NCBI RefSeq assembly: GCF_005886345.1 | Contig: NZ_PNEC01000006.1 | Span: 1-56,422, forward strand | Reading direction: 5' to 3' | Length of the DNA: 56,422 bases | Source: Pseudoalteromonas phenolica | Lineage (GTDB): Bacteria > Pseudomonadota > Gammaproteobacteria > Enterobacterales > Alteromonadaceae | In this document: one piece after another, positions 7,822 through 16,766 of the stretch | Layout of the letters: the number at the start of each line of letters is the position of its first letter | Numbering within the stretch: the stretch's first letter is position 1 | Notes under the pieces: generated by a model | What the model saw: only the letters and a program-made list of their open reading frames with translations | What the model was told of the DNA's origin: nothing | Databases searched by the model: none | Made by a program: the position numbers and the translations under genes

Positions 7822-8067
7822 TCAATGCTGAGTATCGTTGAACTTTCTGAACTTCCTCTCTAAATAAAGAACAAATGGCAAACTTATTAAAAACTTAACA
7901 AATTCTCCCGATAAGAAAAACGAACCAGAAAACCCTACTGCTATTATGACCCCAAATATTTGTACCCATTCAAAAATATCCCTGAACCTCTGCTTACTTG
8001 ATAAGTCAAATTTCCATATCAAAACACAAAAAATCAAATATAAAAATACGAATACATCTAAAACCAT
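7822..8067 (-). CDS. Small two-helix membrane protein
   Basis: This is an 81-residue unrecognised protein with a hydrophobic N-terminal helix (residues about 3-20) and a second hydrophobic region split by a Ser/Gly-rich turn (about 36-68). It ends in a basic tail (LERKFRKF). AAAGGAG lies five bases before the ATG, which supports expression. It is AT-rich like the dioxygenase operon and sits between the same pair of direct repeats, 180 bases upstream of the GTG of the dioxygenase gene. It may be part of the same acquired unit. No function can be assigned. Confidence 0.6.
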   Translation of the reverse strand: MVLDVFVFLYLIFCVLIWKFDLSSKQRFRDIFEWVQIFGVIIAVGFSGSFFLSGEFVKFLISLPFVLYLERKFRKFNDTQH

Positions 8068-8176
8068 TTTAGCTCCTTTAATTACCTCTCATAGAAAATA
8101 GCGAGCATAGAAGTGGATGAATGTGTCACTCACCACTTGTCTTTAGTCTAACTCTTTGTCGCTTTGCCGACTACAG

Positions 8177-8537
8177 CCAAGGGGGAGGCTGCCGCCGGTC
8201 TTCCCTTGGAACCCTAAGGCGCCCTTCAGCACACTTATCGTGCAAAATATACGTTGCGAAGCTAGGTTATTTTGCGCAAGATGAAATAAGCAATTTTAAC
8301 TATTTTTCAATGAAACAAGAACGTATACGCCATGATGGTACGTTTGTGTTCAAGCATTGCTTGGCTCGCATTGTCTAAATAGATTTAGGTGCTTGAGATT
8401 TGTCGGCAACAAAAATCCCGCCATGGGCATTACTCATCAATTTATTCTTTTCAGGGTGTAATAAAAGGCAAAGGGTGTTGTCTGTAAGTTATGGTATGAG
8501 GGAAGGTCTGAGTTGTCTTTGAGCCCATAGGGTCAAA
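8177..8537 (+). repeat. Right 361-bp direct repeat flanking the dioxygenase island
   Basis: Partner of 6034-6394. A reading frame of 85 codons crosses this block but is explained by the repeat and is not called as a gene. Downstream, 8538-8679 carries a family A-like degenerate unit and repeat family B (8602-8634). Confidence 0.75.
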
Positions 8538-8601
8538 CTCTTTGACCATAAATACTACAAATGCAAAACCCGAACCTGTAGTTTCTTGTAAATAGAGTCA
8601 T

Positions 8602-8634
8602 AATCAGAAATCAACGACTCTGACTCCTTTGATT
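8602..8634 (-). repeat. Repeat family B copy
   Basis: AATCAACGACTCTGACTCC followed by TTTGATT matches the terminal repeats of the transposase remnant at 14347-14851. Other copies lie at 5266-5298 and 9149-9180. It lies just after the stop of the small secreted protein gene. Confidence 0.6.
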
Positions 8635-8679
8635 CAGAGCTGAACATGTCAGCTCTCATTTTCTTGCATCTACAATTGA

Positions 8680-8997
8680 TTAGTAAACTCTAAGAATACT
8701 AAACAAAGGGAACAAGGTTTCGTTTGCATCACGACACTTATTCGAATACGTTTCACCATTATCAGAAGTGTAAACAACCGTTTTACCCGTATTCATCGCA
8801 GAATATAAAATACCAAGGTTTTTGTAATACTCGGGGTGAGTTGGTAAAAGCTCTATTTCTTCATAGCGCGATGGCCAAATTCGTGCTGTACCATCTGCCA
8901 AGATAGTGATACTTTCGATTTGATCTTTACAAGTTACAAATTTAGCTTGAGCTGTACCAGCCAATAAAAGCAGGGCGATTAATATTAGATTTTTCAT
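8680..8997 (-). CDS. Small secreted or periplasmic protein
   Basis: This is a 105-residue protein with a clear Sec signal peptide (MKNLILIALLLLAGTAQA, cleavage after AQA). The mature part of about 87 residues has two Cys (CKDQ and KCRDAN) that could form a disulfide, and a Tyr-rich centre. AAGGAAA precedes the ATG by six bases. The family is not recognised. It stands alone between two family B repeats (8602-8634 and 9149-9180), like the other single genes of this region, and is probably an acquired gene. The 150 bases upstream hold an AT-rich promoter-like region only. Confidence 0.65.
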   Translation of the reverse strand: MKNLILIALLLLAGTAQAKFVTCKDQIESITILADGTARIWPSRYEEIELLPTHPEYYKNLGILYSAMNTGKTVVYTSDNGETYSNKCRDANETLFPLFSILRVY

Positions 8998-9148
8998 TTT
9001 AGATTTCCTTATTAGATTAAGTACTTTTGAGGTACAAACCCAAAGTATCGGCTGTTTATTACAAGTAAATCACAGTTATTTTAAGATTTTATTTAGCCTG
9101 ACTTGCTTAAAGTAAAATGATTGCATTTCATCTGGCTAGTTAATTTTA

Positions 9149-9460
9149 ATCAAAAATCAACGACTCTGACCCCATTGATTCCACAGAGTACCCGTACGTT
9201 TATAAGTTTGATTAAAATAGCGAACATAGTAGCGCTCTAAACACTGTATAAACTTGCTAATACCATTGCTTGTAGTCGGAGTTGCCAATAAATGAACATG
9301 ATTAGTCATCGGTACAAACGCATGTATTTTTACTTCATATTATTTGGCGTAGTTCTTTGGCTTTTCTAAATCAACAACATATTCATCTACTTTAACAAAA
9401 GCCCCTTGCCGATTATTTCTGCGCTGAAAAAGCTGAACAATGTGTTGAAGTACATGAGCT
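9149..9460 (-). pseudogene. Y1 (RAYT-type) transposase fragment with repeat B
   Basis: Minus-strand translation of about 9183-9460 gives QHIVQ, then RRNNRQ, a stop, and YEVKIHAFVPMTNHVHLL. This is the HUH-type metal site region (HVH) of Y1 transposases, followed by RYYVRYFNQTYKRTGTL. The start and C-terminus are missing and at least one stop interrupts it. Repeat B (9149-9180) lies at the truncated 3' side. The gene is dead. Confidence 0.7.
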
Positions 9461-9508
9461 TGCGCACTTTAAACGGCTGACTAATGGATGACCCTATTGT
9501 CTTAAAAA

Positions 9509-10123
9509 CTAAATTAAATTCTGATTAATCGCTTTTATCACAGCTTGGGTTCTGTCGTTTACTTCAAGTTTTGCTAGGATCTGAGAAACGTGATTACGAA
9601 TAGTGCCTTCAGAGTTTTTTAAAGTATTAGCAATCACCTTATTTGGCATACCAAGTGACATACATTTCAATACCTCCAACTCTTTTGGAGTAAGTTTTTC
9701 TGTTGGATACCCCTGTTGTTGCAACAAATATTCAGTGAGTGAGTTTTGCAACACGCGAATACCCGCTTTAACTTTCTTGATCGCGTCTATCAGAGTTTCA
9801 AGCTCGCAGTTTTTCATGACATACCCTTTTGCGCCTAAATTAATCGCCTTTACTAACACGTCACAATCTTCAAAAGTTGTGATAATTAGCACAGGTGGTG
9901 GCGCAGGCTTTTGTCGCATTGCTTCTAGCACACCAATACCATCCAAATTTGGCATACGCATGTCTAATAACACGACATCGAATGTCTGTGTGTCCATTAT
10001 GCTTAATGCCTCAATACCATCTTGAGCCATGGCATCAACTGAGATACCAGGCTCTAGGCTGAGTAAATTTGCAAGCCCTAACCTTACTAAGGTTTGATCT
10101 TCAACTAATAAACAACTAATCAC
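9509..10123 (-). CDS. NarL/LuxR-type response regulator
   Basis: This is a 204-residue two-component response regulator. The receiver domain (residues about 1-120) has the acidic pair in VEDQ, phospho-acceptor Asp54 (VVLLDMRMP), Thr in ITTF and Lys in GAKGY. The C-terminal LuxR-type helix-turn-helix (about 138-200) has LTPKELEVLKCMSLGMPNK. The start overlaps the end of the kinase gene by eight bases, so the two are translationally coupled. It probably binds the palindromes between the kinase and acyltransferase genes and controls one or both. Overall it resembles DesR-type regulators, but the signal is unknown. Confidence 0.93.
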   Translation of the reverse strand: MISCLLVEDQTLVRLGLANLLSLEPGISVDAMAQDGIEALSIMDTQTFDVVLLDMRMPNLDGIGVLEAMRQKPAPPPVLIITTFEDCDVLVKAINLGAKGYVMKNCELETLIDAIKKVKAGIRVLQNSLTEYLLQQQGYPTEKLTPKELEVLKCMSLGMPNKVIANTLKNSEGTIRNHVSQILAKLEVNDRTQAVIKAINQNLI

Positions 10124-11243
10124 CTATGACTTCCTTTTCAAAAGGTAATAAGAGTGTATTCAGGAGTCTTTCATCATGAATTTCTTGAATGTATTGTCCT
10201 TTAAAGTGTGCTACGCGCTCATTTAAGCCAGTTAAGCCATTGCCTGGTCTTGGAAGCATATTTTCGCGTTGATTATGAAATGCCAGCGCTTTAAGTATTC
10301 CCCCTTCATCTGAGGTCTTTACTTGAATATCAAAAGTAATCTCATTTGCCTTGGTGTGTTTTAACGTATTGCTGATCATTTCCTGACAAAAACGAATAAC
10401 GCATAGTGCATATTCTTGTGATAGCTGCTCGGCAGTTGATGTTATGCTCAAATGACAACGAAGCTGTGGGGTTAGTGCAAAAATCCCCTCCAGCGCTTGT
10501 TTAAGCAATGTGTTGTCGTTACGTTGTGCAGATACAATCGCTCTTACTTCTTCTAGCACCTCTTGGCTCAATTGATGGCAATTAAGCAACGTTTCTTCCA
10601 TGTCGGCTGGCGCTGTACGCTTTGCAAAGTCTAAATTAATACTCAATGCAGTTAATTTATGACCTAAGGCATCATGCAGCTCTCTGGAAATATGCAGTCT
10701 TTCCTGTGATGCATGCAAAGCTCCCATCATCTGCTGAGTCGCTTTGAGCTCTTTATAGTTTTGCCTAGATTGGTAGTGCATATTCAAGCTTTCAACAATA
10801 CGCCGACTAACAAACCAGTTCATAGTGCAAAAGAAAAACCACACGATAAACATGACCCAAGGAGTATTTCCTTGCCATGCCTCGTAATGTGTCAATGAAT
10901 AAGTGAGTATGGTGGCAATAATTGCAAAGATAGCTTTTGGCAGCGAAAAGTGGGGACTGAAGATAGCCGAAAACATCACTAAATGAATAAAGATAAGGGA
11001 TGTTGAAGTTAGCTGCATCAATATCGCTATCAATAAAAAATAGGCTGCTGCAACAAAATTGACGTAACTATTAGGTGCTTTTAAAACATAAAACAATAAC
11101 GCAAGGATGGCCCCACTCACAGGGATTTGTAACAGTAAGTCGGAATGATTGTTGCTGTAATAAGCACAAGCGATGGTTACCCCTAACCAAGATGCAAGAG
11201 TTGAAAAACGCCAGTCTGTGGTATGCCTTATTGCCACATCCAT
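10116..11243 (-). CDS. HisKA_3-type membrane histidine kinase
   Basis: This 375-residue sensor kinase has about six N-terminal membrane helices (residues 10-155) with no large periplasmic domain, so it probably senses an intramembrane signal. The dimerisation/phosphorylation segment ERLHISRELHDALGHKLT carries His190. The HATPase domain shows the N-box as EMISNTLKHTKA and a G-box NGLTGLNERV. This layout resembles the DesK family of membrane-fluidity or envelope sensors. It overlaps its response regulator gene and is divergent from the acyltransferase gene, 153 bases away. Confidence 0.92.
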   Translation of the reverse strand: MDVAIRHTTDWRFSTLASWLGVTIACAYYSNNHSDLLLQIPVSGAILALLFYVLKAPNSYVNFVAAAYFLLIAILMQLTSTSLIFIHLVMFSAIFSPHFSLPKAIFAIIATILTYSLTHYEAWQGNTPWVMFIVWFFFCTMNWFVSRRIVESLNMHYQSRQNYKELKATQQMMGALHASQERLHISRELHDALGHKLTALSINLDFAKRTAPADMEETLLNCHQLSQEVLEEVRAIVSAQRNDNTLLKQALEGIFALTPQLRCHLSITSTAEQLSQEYALCVIRFCQEMISNTLKHTKANEITFDIQVKTSDEGGILKALAFHNQRENMLPRPGNGLTGLNERVAHFKGQYIQEIHDERLLNTLLLPFEKEVIGD

Positions 11244-11298
11244 ACTATGAGCCTTTTATTTTTTGCCTTATTATTACAAAGATCTTAATTTTTAGACA

Positions 11299-11377
11299 AT
11301 GACATATGTCATAGTTCACTATGTGAGATATGTGACTCGCTGAAAGTTAAGTAAGCCAATTATGATAGCTGCTATCA
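11299..11377. promoter_or_regulatory. Palindromic operator candidates between kinase and acyltransferase genes
   Basis: ATGACATATGTCAT (11299-11312) is a perfect 14-bp palindrome, and the related words TATGTGA and ATATGTGAC follow at 11320-11335. A second palindrome, TGATAGC-T-GCTATCA, occupies 11363-11377, 20 bases before the acyltransferase ATG. NarL-type regulators bind short inverted repeats of this kind, so autoregulation and control of the divergent gene is a reasonable inference. Confidence 0.45.
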
Positions 11378-11396
11378 CTTACTCATCTGACATATT

Positions 11397-12566
11397 ATGA
11401 AAACTTCCCAACGCTTTCACTTTATTGATAACCTACGCAGCATCGCGTTACTGCTTGGCATTATTTTTCACGCAGCACTTGCCTATGGTCCGCACTTTCA
11501 AAATATTTGGATTTCAGCCGATACCACTGCAACACACCCATTCTTCGACTATCTCAGTTTATGGTTACACTTATTTCGGATGCCATTATTTTTCTTCATT
11601 GCTGGATTTTGTAGCTTATTACTGATCGAAAAATATGGCTCAAAAGGGTTTATCACCCACCGTTTAAAACGCGTATTACTCCCTTTTCTGGTGTTTTTTC
11701 CACTGGCTGGTGCAGCTTACTCCCACGCGCTCACTTGGGGGGCGAGCATAGTGCAGTCAGTACCTCCCATATTAACCTTATTCGCGCAAATGGAACCTGT
11801 GCTTAGCACCATGCATCTTTGGTTTTTATGGTATCTGATACAGTTTTGCACTGTGCTTTGGTTACTACAAAAAAGCAATACGCAGCTAAAGCTACTGCTA
11901 AATAATATTGTTCACCCAGTTTCACTTTGCCTAGTAATACCACTGATAATATTTGTATCACTCATTGATCAACCAGTCCCCTTCCCTGCACCAGATAAAT
12001 TAACACCAACATTTTGGGCATATGGCTTTTACGGCACCTTATATTTACTTGGCGCCGGTGTTTATCATCGAAAAGATAAAATCGTAAATATCACTCGCTT
12101 TTCAAAAGCGGTTACAGTCATTGCCATAATGTCTTTGGTAACTTACTTCATGATTATTCCAGAAGCACCTACGCTTACAATGATAAAACAGGCTGCAGCA
12201 AGTGGGCAATTTTCACCATCAGGCAGTTGGCATGTCTTGCAAAGCGCAATACAAACCATTGCAATCATTAGTTGGACTGCTTTGGTGTTGATGCTGGGTC
12301 TGCGCTACTTAAACCAGCAGAGTGTTCAAAGTAGATTTATTTCAGATGCTTCATATTGGGTGTATCTTGTTCATGTACCCGTTTTAATCTACATTCAAAT
12401 GCCGTTAATTAACCTAGAGTGCTCGGCTATTTTAAAGTTTATCATTAGTGTTGCGGTGACGTTCACGCTGAGCTTACTGAGTTACTACTTGTTAGTAAGA
12501 AGTACTTGGCTTGGTGTTTTCTTAAACGGTAAAAAGCAAAATACTCGTATCAAAGCAATTAAGTAA
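11397..12566 (+). CDS. Acyltransferase 3 family membrane protein
   Basis: This 389-residue integral membrane protein has about ten helices. The N-terminus FIDNLRSIALLLGIIFHAAL has the conserved His of acyltransferase-3 enzymes, and FRMPLFFFIAGF is the usual second motif. The family transfers acyl groups (often acetyl or succinyl) to surface carbohydrates, for example OpgC on glucans. The closest by eye are OpgC/MdoC-like 'glucan biosynthesis' proteins, but the glycan target is not evident. It is divergent from the HisKA_3 two-component system, which suggests an envelope-stress or membrane-state response. No strong ribosome binding site precedes the ATG. Confidence 0.85.
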   Translation: MKTSQRFHFIDNLRSIALLLGIIFHAALAYGPHFQNIWISADTTATHPFFDYLSLWLHLFRMPLFFFIAGFCSLLLIEKYGSKGFITHRLKRVLLPFLVFFPLAGAAYSHALTWGASIVQSVPPILTLFAQMEPVLSTMHLWFLWYLIQFCTVLWLLQKSNTQLKLLLNNIVHPVSLCLVIPLIIFVSLIDQPVPFPAPDKLTPTFWAYGFYGTLYLLGAGVYHRKDKIVNITRFSKAVTVIAIMSLVTYFMIIPEAPTLTMIKQAAASGQFSPSGSWHVLQSAIQTIAIISWTALVLMLGLRYLNQQSVQSRFISDASYWVYLVHVPVLIYIQMPLINLECSAILKFIISVAVTFTLSLLSYYLLVRSTWLGVFLNGKKQNTRIKAIK

Positions 12567-12703
12567 AACATTTTTATTTATCAGGCTTTAATTTTTAAGT
12601 TAAAAAATTAACTTATTAAATATTTTTCCAATCAGTTAAACCTTTTTAAGAATAACTGCGTCTTAGCCAGTCATAAAAAGTAATAATGTATATAGGACAT
12701 ACG

Positions 12704-14185
12704 ATGGATTTATTTAAAAAGCTAATTTTCATTTTAATGTTGTTAGTACTTCACTTTGAGCTTAAAGCAGAAGAAATAAAAGATATAAAAGATATAAAAG
12801 AAATAAAAGAAATAAAAAAAATAAAAGAATATAGCATAGCCAACACTTTCACATTCCAGTCAAAAATACTCGGTGAAGAAAGGAGTATATTGGTTTCTTT
12901 ACCCAGTGAGTATGATCAAACGAATGATACCTACCCTGTACATGTGATATTAGATGGCAAGCAAAATATTGAGCATGCGGTGGCTACAAGTAGAATGCTA
13001 TCTAATTGGGCTGGCTTGCCAAAGTCAATTATCGTAGGTATTCCTAGTGTCAATAGAAACAGAGATTTTACTCCCTCCAAAGACGTAGCTTATTCTCCAG
13101 AAAGTGGTGGCGCTAAAAAATTTGCTGATTTTTTAGAAAAAGAGGTCATGACATTTGTCGATAAAAAGTATCGAACTCACCCGTTTCGTGTGTTAACAGG
13201 TCACTCACTAGGTGGGCTTTTTGCTGTAAATCAATATCTTAAAAAGAATCCTTCTTTTAATGCTTATATTATCGTAGCTCCATCATTATGGTGGAATAAA
13301 CAGAAAATATTATCAACTCTAGCTAAAGCGAAGCCAACCGAGCTTGCTAGGGGTATACCAGTTTACTTGGGGGTTGGTGAAGAAGATGGCATGACTCCCA
13401 TGGTTGAACAATTGTACAGACTTTTTACTGAAAACAATGCCTCTCATAGATACGCTTATACAGTGTATGAAAACGAAGGTCATATGTCTGCACCAATGAA
13501 AACCTTTTATGATGGTATCAAACATGTATTCTCTGATGCTGTATATGATGAGAGTAAGTGGGAGAGTTTCACGTCAGACTCTTTCATTGAGTTTACAGAA
13601 TCGATTAAGCATAACTTTGGTTCAAGTGTAAAACAAACAGGTGAGCTTTATAATAAACTTGCCAACTTCTTAGCTACAAAGAAAAACTATGCAGGTGCCA
13701 TCACTGTTTTAAAAGCGAATGTTCAAGATTACCCTAATTACGCTTTTAACCACAAAGACCTTGCTAATGCATATGCACTTAATGGCAATGTAGACCAAGC
13801 TATTTCGGAGTTTCAAAAAGCAGCAGATATCGCACGAAAAGATAGCTCATCTGGTCAAGGTGATGCGCTTCAATATGAGAGAGAAATAAACCGCCTTCGT
13901 AATCCGATCACATTAAGTGAGCAGGTTCTAAAAGGTTTCGCTGGTTGTTATAAATCTAAAAGCGGAACGGTGTTTAAATTTAGTCTTATTGATGATGTTT
14001 TTACTGGGCATAAAGAAGGATGGCCAGACTTTCAATTGTATGCAGAAAGTGATAATGGCTTCTACACTCGCTTGATGGGGCTAGCGCCATCTTTTAAATT
14101 CAATGCTAACAGAGTTGATGTGATTGCAAATGGTCAGACTTATCCTTTGCCTAAGACTGAATGTAAGGCCAATCTTAATAGATAA
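12704..14185 (+). CDS. Secreted esterase (PF00756-like) with C-terminal TPR
   Basis: The ATG at 12704 is chosen because AGGA lies six bases upstream and it starts the signal peptide (MDLFKKLIFILMLLVLHF); the frame also opens at 12686. After the signal come six Glu/Asp/Lys-Ile-Lys repeats. Then follows an alpha/beta-hydrolase of the esterase D/IroE/Fes group, with VHVILDGKQN, nucleophile Ser168 in GHSLGG, and His in ENEGHMS. Residues about 310-390 contain two TPR-like helices (NYAFNHKDLANAYALNGN). Such enzymes hydrolyse siderophore or acyl esters in the periplasm. The substrate is unknown. No neighbours are co-oriented downstream. Confidence 0.85.
   Translation: MDLFKKLIFILMLLVLHFELKAEEIKDIKDIKEIKEIKKIKEYSIANTFTFQSKILGEERSILVSLPSEYDQTNDTYPVHVILDGKQNIEHAVATSRMLSNWAGLPKSIIVGIPSVNRNRDFTPSKDVAYSPESGGAKKFADFLEKEVMTFVDKKYRTHPFRVLTGHSLGGLFAVNQYLKKNPSFNAYIIVAPSLWWNKQKILSTLAKAKPTELARGIPVYLGVGEEDGMTPMVEQLYRLFTENNASHRYAYTVYENEGHMSAPMKTFYDGIKHVFSDAVYDESKWESFTSDSFIEFTESIKHNFGSSVKQTGELYNKLANFLATKKNYAGAITVLKANVQDYPNYAFNHKDLANAYALNGNVDQAISEFQKAADIARKDSSSGQGDALQYEREINRLRNPITLSEQVLKGFAGCYKSKSGTVFKFSLIDDVFTGHKEGWPDFQLYAESDNGFYTRLMGLAPSFKFNANRVDVIANGQTYPLPKTECKANLNR
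12773..12826 (+). repeat. In-frame 9-bp tandem repeat in the esterase gene
   Basis: Six units of RAW-ATA-AAA encode (E/D/K)IK directly after the signal peptide. Being a multiple of three, copy-number change would lengthen or shorten the mature N-terminus without a frameshift. Confidence 0.85.
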
Positions 14186-14346
14186 CTGAACATTCATGCG
14201 AGCTGAAACACGTAATAACGTCGTTAATAAATCTCATTGATGAACAATACCTAATAGAAATTCTTGTCTTGTTAGTGCTTGTTTTTCTTTCGTCATAATT
14301 GATCACATTACTTAAAGTGATTGGTTTGATTATTTTTGCCTGAGAG

Positions 14347-14851
14347 AATCAATGGGGTCAGAGTCGTTGGTTTTACGCTTTCGACTTCAAGAACGCCTCT
14401 AATTCTCTATCTCCTCCTTTTGGCAGAGGAGAGGCTCTTCTACCTGACATTTCTTCAACTTGTTGTTTGAATTTATCATTGCCAAGTACCCACATTTTAT
14501 CCGTTGCTGTTTTTATTTTTTCTAGCGTATATGGCGGGATGTCTCTTTCAAAAGTGAGCGGTATTGTGCTTGCCTGTTCTATGGGTTAGTACCTAGCCAT
14601 GTACTTTTACTGCATATTCTTTAGCGTAGGAATTTAGCTTTTCTAAATAAACAACATAACCACCTGCTTCAACAAAAGTCACTTGCCGATTGTTACCACG
14701 CTGAACAATATGTTGAGGTACATTAAGAAGATTTAATCGAGGAAGGCGTGCCATAACTTAACCAATCCATTAGTTTATCGTTATGTCAGTATAGCTAATC
14801 AAACATAAATGGAATCAAAATCCAAAATCAACGACTCTAACCCCATTGATT
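14347..14851 (-). mobile_element. Decayed RAYT-type transposon bounded by inverted repeats B
   Basis: The two family B repeats (14347-14374 and 14824-14851) are inverted relative to each other and enclose a minus-strand transposase remnant at 14373-14754. ATG 14754 encodes LPRLNLLNVPQHIVQRGNN, the Y1/RAYT N-terminus. A TAG interrupts it after KVHG. The frame then jumps to the C-terminal part (WVLGNDKFKQQVEEMSGRR...), so the centre with the HUH site is deleted. The stop codon lies inside the 3' repeat. The 14186-14346 gap holds nothing recognised. Confidence 0.7.
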
Positions 14852-15081
14852 AAGGGTGTGATAAAAGGGAAAGCATATTTTAACAAGACAGCCATTTTAA
14901 CTTTTAAAAACAGAAAGCCAACAACAAAGTCTGTATGCAGGCTAACCTATTCAAATGTCTAAACCTAAACCCAAAAAGGTAAGTAAATGATTAAAAACCA
15001 CAGGGGGTAACGTAAAAGTATAATTAAGCAACATGCCTATCGATAAACAACCAAGTAAGTACAAAGAAGAGTATGAGATAT

Positions 15082-16123
15082 TTAGGCAAAAAGCCTGTGG
15101 CATTGGGTCAAATTGCTGCGCCGCTGTAATTGTACGTGGTCACAATAGCTTTGCAGTGACTGTTCACGGCCTACTGCCCCTCTAAAAGACTTGGTAAATT
15201 GCGTGGTGAGTTTTAGCCGGTTTTCAGGGCAAATATTTAACCTAGCTAAAATAGGCTGAGAGGAGTCGATTGAACCTCTTTTATTTGCACGTATGCACTG
15301 CCCTGTTTGCTCTACCAGCTGTAGATAATACTTAAATTCAAAAGGCAGACCTTTAGGCATATGTTTTCTGGGACTACCAGAGAAGCGAAGTAAACTCTTG
15401 GGCTGCTTTCCCTCTTTTGCTGATTCAATACGTTTTTTAATGCTCGTATGCTCTGAGGTTTCTGGCGTTTTCGCCATCTTAGCGCGAATAGGATTTAAAT
15501 CTACATAAGCCATACACGCAGCTAAGGCGGCTTCATCTAATAGCGCTTGTGATTTTAAGCAACCTTCCTACAAATTTATAGGGAATAAATTTGAACGTTT
15601 TTAAGCGGCCCGAAGGGTGAGCGCCATGGATGGCAGCGAATAAAATCGGCCTGTGCAGTTGTCTTCTTTATTGGCTTTTCGGGCGATATGCTCATTTAAA
15701 ACCCGCATAAACCAACTGATATCAGACAAGCGCTGCCTAAACTCTTTTATTTCTTTTGCTAAAAAGAACTGCTGACCTTTATCTAACTTTTCACCAGCCA
15801 AAAACTTTTGTGTATGGAGCGTGCCTTTAAACAGTTTATGCCAACGTATTAGCAAAGCTTTATCACAAAGCCTGTTTGTTTTTTATCGTCTGCATACAAA
15901 ACACAGTGGGTGTGATTACTCATAACTGCATACGCACATACATCAATACAAAATACTTTAGATATCTGTTGCAGTTTATCTTCTATCCACTGTCTTCGAT
16001 GCTCGTAAGATTTGCCCGTATGCGCATCTTCACCACACAAATAGGCACGACGCACACAACGTGAATACAGTGGTAGTACTTGGTATCTTGCAAGCCCACT
16101 TGCTGCTCTCGTGCCTTTGTCAT
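15082..16123 (-). pseudogene. Y1 transposase (COG1943) pseudogene, multiply disrupted
   Basis: ATG 16123 starts [18 protein letters not shown]. The frame then shifts by one base near 16069 into [20 protein letters not shown] and the HUH site region [11 protein letters not shown]. It shifts again near 15855 into IRWHKLFKGTLHTQ. After TGRF the frame is broken by a roughly 71-bp insertion (15570-15640). It resumes with QALLDEAALAACMAYVDLNPIRAKM and the C-terminal half, intact to 15082. It is a different subfamily from the remnants at 5148, 9183 and 14373. The 14852-15081 stretch holds no gene. Confidence 0.8.
15570..15640. repeat. Short palindromic insertion within the transposase pseudogene
   Basis: About 71 bp interrupt the GRF...QALL coding sequence. 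One end contains the perfect inverted repeat CAAATTTA/TAAATTTG. The rest carries CATGGATGGCAGCG, a word of the type that recurs in these MITE-like repeats. No coding capacity. Confidence 0.5.
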
Positions 16124-16212
16124 TGTATGCGCCTACTTGAAAGTATTGAGTTTAAAAGTAGGCGATGGATGTTTCTTGGTCGATTTTTGAGCTAGGCGTC
16201 CTATTTATTCTC

Positions 16213-16430
16213 TTTCAGAGAACGTACACGTCATGAAGGTACGTCCATATACAAGCATGGCTTGTCTCACATTACCTAAATGGATTTAGGTACTTGGGAT
16301 TTGTTGGGAAAATAAATCCCACCATGCGAGCTCATCACTCATCAATTCATTTTTTCAGGGTGTGATAAAAGAAAAAGGGTGTTGTCTGTAAGTTATGGAA
16401 GTTAGTTCTGGTTCGAGTTGTCTTTAAGCT
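16213..16430 (+). repeat. Diverged third copy of the 361-bp direct repeat
   Basis: From AGAACGTACACGTCATGAAGGTACG to GAGTTGTCTTTAAGC it aligns with 6170-6385 and 8310-8525, including the AGGGTGTGATAAAAG and GGTGTTGTCTGTAAGTTATGG segments. It is followed by a family A repeat (16440-16463). It lacks the first 150 bp of the other copies. Confidence 0.6.
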
Positions 16431-16497
16431 AAGAATAATGGGGGTCAGGTCTTGCATTGTGCAACCCTAATAACAAAACCCACAGGCAACTCCCTTG

Positions 16498-16643
16498 CCC
16501 CTTCTATCACGCCTGAAAATAAGCAGTTGATGAGTAATGTCAGCGCATGGATGCGCTGCAAGGATGACTTAGTCCATGGATGGACTATTCAGCCGTTTAC
16601 GTTCACATCAATAGCGTTTTGAAGATTAAGCGTGGTAGAGGGG
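16498..16643 (+). mobile_element. MITE (146 bp) with TIR CCCCTTCTATCACGC
   Basis: The left terminal repeat CCCCTTCTATCACGC and right GCGTGGTAGAGGGG are inverted. The interior has palindromes ATGGATGCGC-type and GTCCATGGATGGAC, then TTCAGCCGTTTACGTTCACATCAAT. The same structure occurs at 23863-24007. It has no coding capacity; a plus-strand frame at 16580-16834 is a by-product. Confidence 0.7.
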
Positions 16644-16766
16644 CGCCGTGGGGTTCCAAGACGAAGGTCGCACCCGAGCGGTCGGCGGCAGCCGCCCCTT
16701 GGTTGCCGTCGCCAACGCGACAAAGGGTTAAATTGAAGGATAATTTTAAACCTGTCGCGCTAAAGC

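Noticed and set aside
8121..8378. 85-codon plus-strand reading frame
   Set aside because: It lies in the 361-bp direct repeat; the frame is not kept in the other copies and there is no ribosome binding site.
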